From the NCBI GenBank assembly GCA_964349045.1, contig CAYGFI010000209.1, positions 1 to 7,007 on the forward strand: DNA of 7,007 bases. The letters are read 5' to 3'. Position numbers and translations under genes: made by a program. This DNA is from JACJXF01 sp964349045. GTDB lineage: Bacteria > Bacteroidota > Bacteroidia > Bacteroidales > GCA-2748055. Under the pieces are notes generated by a model that saw only the letters and a program-made list of their open reading frames with translations, was not told the DNA's origin and ran no database searches. Positions within the stretch are counted from its first letter, which is position 1, and each line of letters starts with the position of its first letter. Shown here in pieces: positions 5,028-7,007 of this stretch.

Positions 5028-6635
5028 TCAATTAAATGGAATTCTAATACTTAATTTGGTTCCTTTATCATTGGCAGAACTTATGTCCAGGCTTCCGTTG
5101 AACTGATTTACTCTCTCCCGTATACCAATAAAACCAAGAGACTTATGAGAGTCTATTTTCTGCTGCTTCATACCTATTCCATCGTCAATAATTTCCAGAA
5201 AAATGGAATCTCCTACACGGTAAAGATTTATATTTACACTTTTTGCTTTTGCATGACGAACAACATTTGTTAGTGTTTCCTGAAGTATGCGATATAAAGT
5301 AAGATTTTTTTTCTCGTTGGGAAATTGAATATCATCTGATAAAAAGTGACATTTAATACCTGTCCTTTTTTCAAATTCCTGGATGTACCATTCCATGGCA
5401 GGGACTAAACCCAGATCATCCAATAAACCCGGACGTAAGTCGGAAGAAATTCTTTGAACTATTTTTATTGTGTCACTCACAATATCAGTCATACTTTTTA
5501 TTCTCTTTTTAAATTCCGGTTCATTTCCTGCATTATTTTTGGTCCAACTTAAATCAATTTTTAATGCTGATAACAATTGTCCTAATTCGTCATGAATTTC
5601 TCTTGAAATCGCTGTCCGTTCATTTTCGATTAATTCATCCTGATACGTGTAAAGCTGTTTTAATTGTTCATGAGCTATTTTAAGTTCTTTATCAGCCAGT
5701 TTGTTTTCGGTTATATCTATGGCTATACTTAACAGAAGGCGTTTCCCTTTGGTTGATAAACCAATGGGTGTGGCGTAGAAATCCCAGATCCGGGTGTGAC
5801 CATCTTTGGTAGTAATATTCCATTCACCATTGCTTATAGTTTCATTTATATTAAACGTCTTGTTTATATGATCTTTTACATATCTGCTTCTTTCACCAAA
5901 AGCGCGTGTCGTCCAATCACCAATTGTGGGAATATCCTCAAGGGTGTAACCCGAAAACTTTGTCCACCCTTTACTGATCTGATAGCAATGATCATCTTCA
6001 TCGTGGATCAGCATTGGAATAGGCGCTTCTAAAATTGCACGACGGAATCTCGTTTCGCTTTCGATCAGAGCTTCTTCTGAACGCCTGAGTTCAGTGATAT
6101 CATTGTAGATGACCTGGAACTGTCTGATGCCATCCCATAAAACTTCCTTACGGAAAACCAGGAGATGACGGATTACTCCATCTTTTCTGATGATGCTGAT
6201 TTCATAATCGGTGATACTAAAATCACCTTGTTCTCTCTGTCTTTTTCTTTTCTGAGCCTGAAGATAGCTTTCCGGTGTATAGCGATCCATCAAAGATGTT
6301 TTTTGCAGTTCTTCGAGACTTTCATATCCGTAATAATTCAGAAGGGTCTTATTGGCATAAATCGAATATCCCTCTGCCGTGGCAATACGCACTCCGAGAG
6401 GAGAATTATCCAGGGAATGACGAAAGTTCTCTGTCTCCTGTTGCAGCGTCTCTCCGGCCAGCTTACGCCATTTCTCCTCGCTCTCCCGAAGTGCATCCTC
6501 CGCCAACTTACGCTCGGTGATGTCTGATTCATATGATTTTTTTAATGAATTATGCTCTATTTGCAGTTCCTTCAACTCATTAATGAGCGCTTCTCTGGTT
6601 TTATATTTATGATTCATACTTCTCTTCATTTTCAT
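5028..6635 (-). CDS. Cytoplasmic two-PAS sensor histidine kinase (HisKA_3, NarX/DesK-like)
   Basis: This 535-residue kinase has no membrane helix and should sense an intracellular cue through its PAS domains, then phosphorylate a NarL-type regulator. An N-terminal coiled coil (about 11-66) contains an isolated DITERK motif at 38-43 that normally closes a PAS domain, yet no PAS precedes it. PAS domains follow at about 67-182 (ending DITELRR, 179-185) and 192-311 (ending DITENK, 307-312). The HisKA_3 dimerisation region has phospho-acceptor H348 in REIHDELGQLLSALKIDL, and the class signature RPGLLDDLGLVPAMEW at 401-416. The ATPase domain shows ETLTNVVRHA (453-462), DDGIGM (484-489) and LGFIGIRERV (500-509). 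All catalytic residues are present. It is the first gene of the array and precedes the NarL-type regulator, its probable partner. The ATG at 6635 gives the longest frame; ATGs at codons 3 and 7 are possible, and an AAGAGAAG stretch sits before the latter, so the start is not settled. Confidence 0.95.
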   Translation of the reverse strand: MKMKRSMNHKYKTREALINELKELQIEHNSLKKSYESDITERKLAEDALRESEEKWRKLAGETLQQETENFRHSLDNSPLGVRIATAEGYSIYANKTLLNYYGYESLEELQKTSLMDRYTPESYLQAQKRKRQREQGDFSITDYEISIIRKDGVIRHLLVFRKEVLWDGIRQFQVIYNDITELRRSEEALIESETRFRRAILEAPIPMLIHDEDDHCYQISKGWTKFSGYTLEDIPTIGDWTTRAFGERSRYVKDHINKTFNINETISNGEWNITTKDGHTRIWDFYATPIGLSTKGKRLLLSIAIDITENKLADKELKIAHEQLKQLYTYQDELIENERTAISREIHDELGQLLSALKIDLSWTKNNAGNEPEFKKRIKSMTDIVSDTIKIVQRISSDLRPGLLDDLGLVPAMEWYIQEFEKRTGIKCHFLSDDIQFPNEKKNLTLYRILQETLTNVVRHAKAKSVNINLYRVGDSIFLEIIDDGIGMKQQKIDSHKSLGFIGIRERVNQFNGSLDISSANDKGTKLSIRIPFN

Positions 6636-7007
6636 ATGGAGAAATCATTGCAATCAGAAGGACTTCAGATAAATCAGAACCTTTACTAATCAGGATAAAT
6701 TTTTGTTATCCTTATTCACATCGATCATGAAAGTACATGCACTGTGCAAGTTACAAAAAATTATTAAAAAAATTTCACGCGGGAACAAAGCGCTGCCCCG
6801 TCAGTCCCAAATTAATTACCTGACAAGACTCTGTTATAAACATATGATTGTTATTTAATACGAATAGGCATTGTTTTGTTACCTGGATTTTAGACTTTTT
6901 TTTTGTTAAGAAGAAATAATCTGGCCAATTATCATTCTAAGATTTTCATTTACAATTATTTAAGAAACTTAAAAAGCTTTAAGAAATTTTTATTATATTT
7001 TTAATCA
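6636..7007. other. AT-rich gene-free leader upstream of the first kinase
   Basis: These 372 bases contain no open frame I would call on either strand. They probably hold the promoter of the minus-strand kinase gene, but no full Bacteroidota promoter (TTTG plus TAnnTTTG) is visible; the nearest, TTAATTTG on the minus strand at 6815-6808, misses one base and has no -33 partner. Small features are a 7-bp stem (AGGATAA 6692-6698 with TTATCCT 6706-6712), the palindrome TGCACTGTGCA at 6738-6748, and a nine-base T-run at 6896-6904. The bases 6727-6745 resemble one arm of the stem-loops found between the kinase and its regulator. Confidence 0.6.
6727..6745 (-). promoter_or_regulatory. Possible single half-site related to the stem-loop arms
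   Basis: On the minus strand this reads AGTGCATGTACTTTCAT (6743-6727). The arms at 4899-4913 and 5002-5016 with two preceding bases read AGTACATGTGGGTTTCAT and AGTGCATGAGGGTTTCAT. The outer blocks AGTRCATG and TTTCAT are shared, with a centre one base shorter here. It lies about 90 bases before the kinase start. It has no inverted partner. A shared regulator site is possible, but the match is short. Confidence 0.25.

Noticed and set aside
5796..6527. Plus-strand open frames opposite the soluble kinase
   Set aside because: They lie opposite intact PAS domains and show no family features or start signals.
6752..6800. A possible minus-strand intrinsic terminator: CCCG/CGGG arms followed by T-rich DNA
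   Set aside because: The stem is only four pairs with a 13-base loop, five bases separate it from the T-run, and no upstream gene is visible in the window.
6808..6826. A TTAATTTG element as a promoter for the first kinase
   Set aside because: It misses one base of the -7 consensus and the only nearby TTG on that strand is about eight bases away, far too close for a -33 box.

Overview
The window looks like chromosomal DNA of a Bacteroidota (Bacteroidetes) bacterium, probably an environmental lineage. The reasons are the AT-rich spacers, start codons without a convincing Shine-Dalgarno sequence, one TAnnTTTG-type -7 element, multi-PAS histidine kinases with 'DITERKR' linkers, and a four-helix-bundle protein of the type common in that phylum. 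No rRNA, tRNA, transposase, CRISPR or phage gene is visible. This assignment is inference from style, not from a marker gene.

All five genes supported here lie on the minus strand, so the window reads from right to left. Bases 7007-6636 are an AT-rich, gene-free leader. Bases 6635-5028 encode a soluble two-PAS histidine kinase of the HisKA_3 (NarX/DesK-like) class. Bases 5027-4819 are a spacer with two paralogous long stem-loops. Bases 4818-4189 encode a NarL/LuxR-type response regulator, the natural partner of that kinase. Bases 4188-3855 are a gene-free spacer with two kinds of short direct repeats and a possible promoter. Bases 3854-3471 encode a stand-alone receiver domain. Eleven bases later, 3459-499 encode a large membrane-bound kinase with an extracytoplasmic sensor, three PAS domains and a HisKA/HATPase core. 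A purine-rich heptamer tract (570-486) encodes that kinase's last residues and runs past its stop codon. Bases 470-162 encode a short, probably C-terminally truncated four-helix-bundle protein, and a GC-rich repeat cluster occupies 7-78.

Functionally this is two adjacent two-component signalling loci. In the first, a cytoplasmic PAS sensor kinase should phosphorylate a DNA-binding NarL-type regulator. In the second, a membrane sensor kinase is co-transcribed with a receiver that has no output domain. The targets and ligands cannot be read from the sequence.

The most unusual non-coding structure is the pair of hairpins at 4848-4913 and 4958-5016. They share a stem design with one compensated base pair. 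Their G-U wobbles favour folding of plus-strand RNA, which is antisense to the operon. A weaker related half-site lies upstream of the first kinase. The second theme is repeat DNA on both sides of the four-helix-bundle gene, suggesting a small cassette that landed at the 3' end of the large kinase gene. I do not see a clear new multi-gene system.
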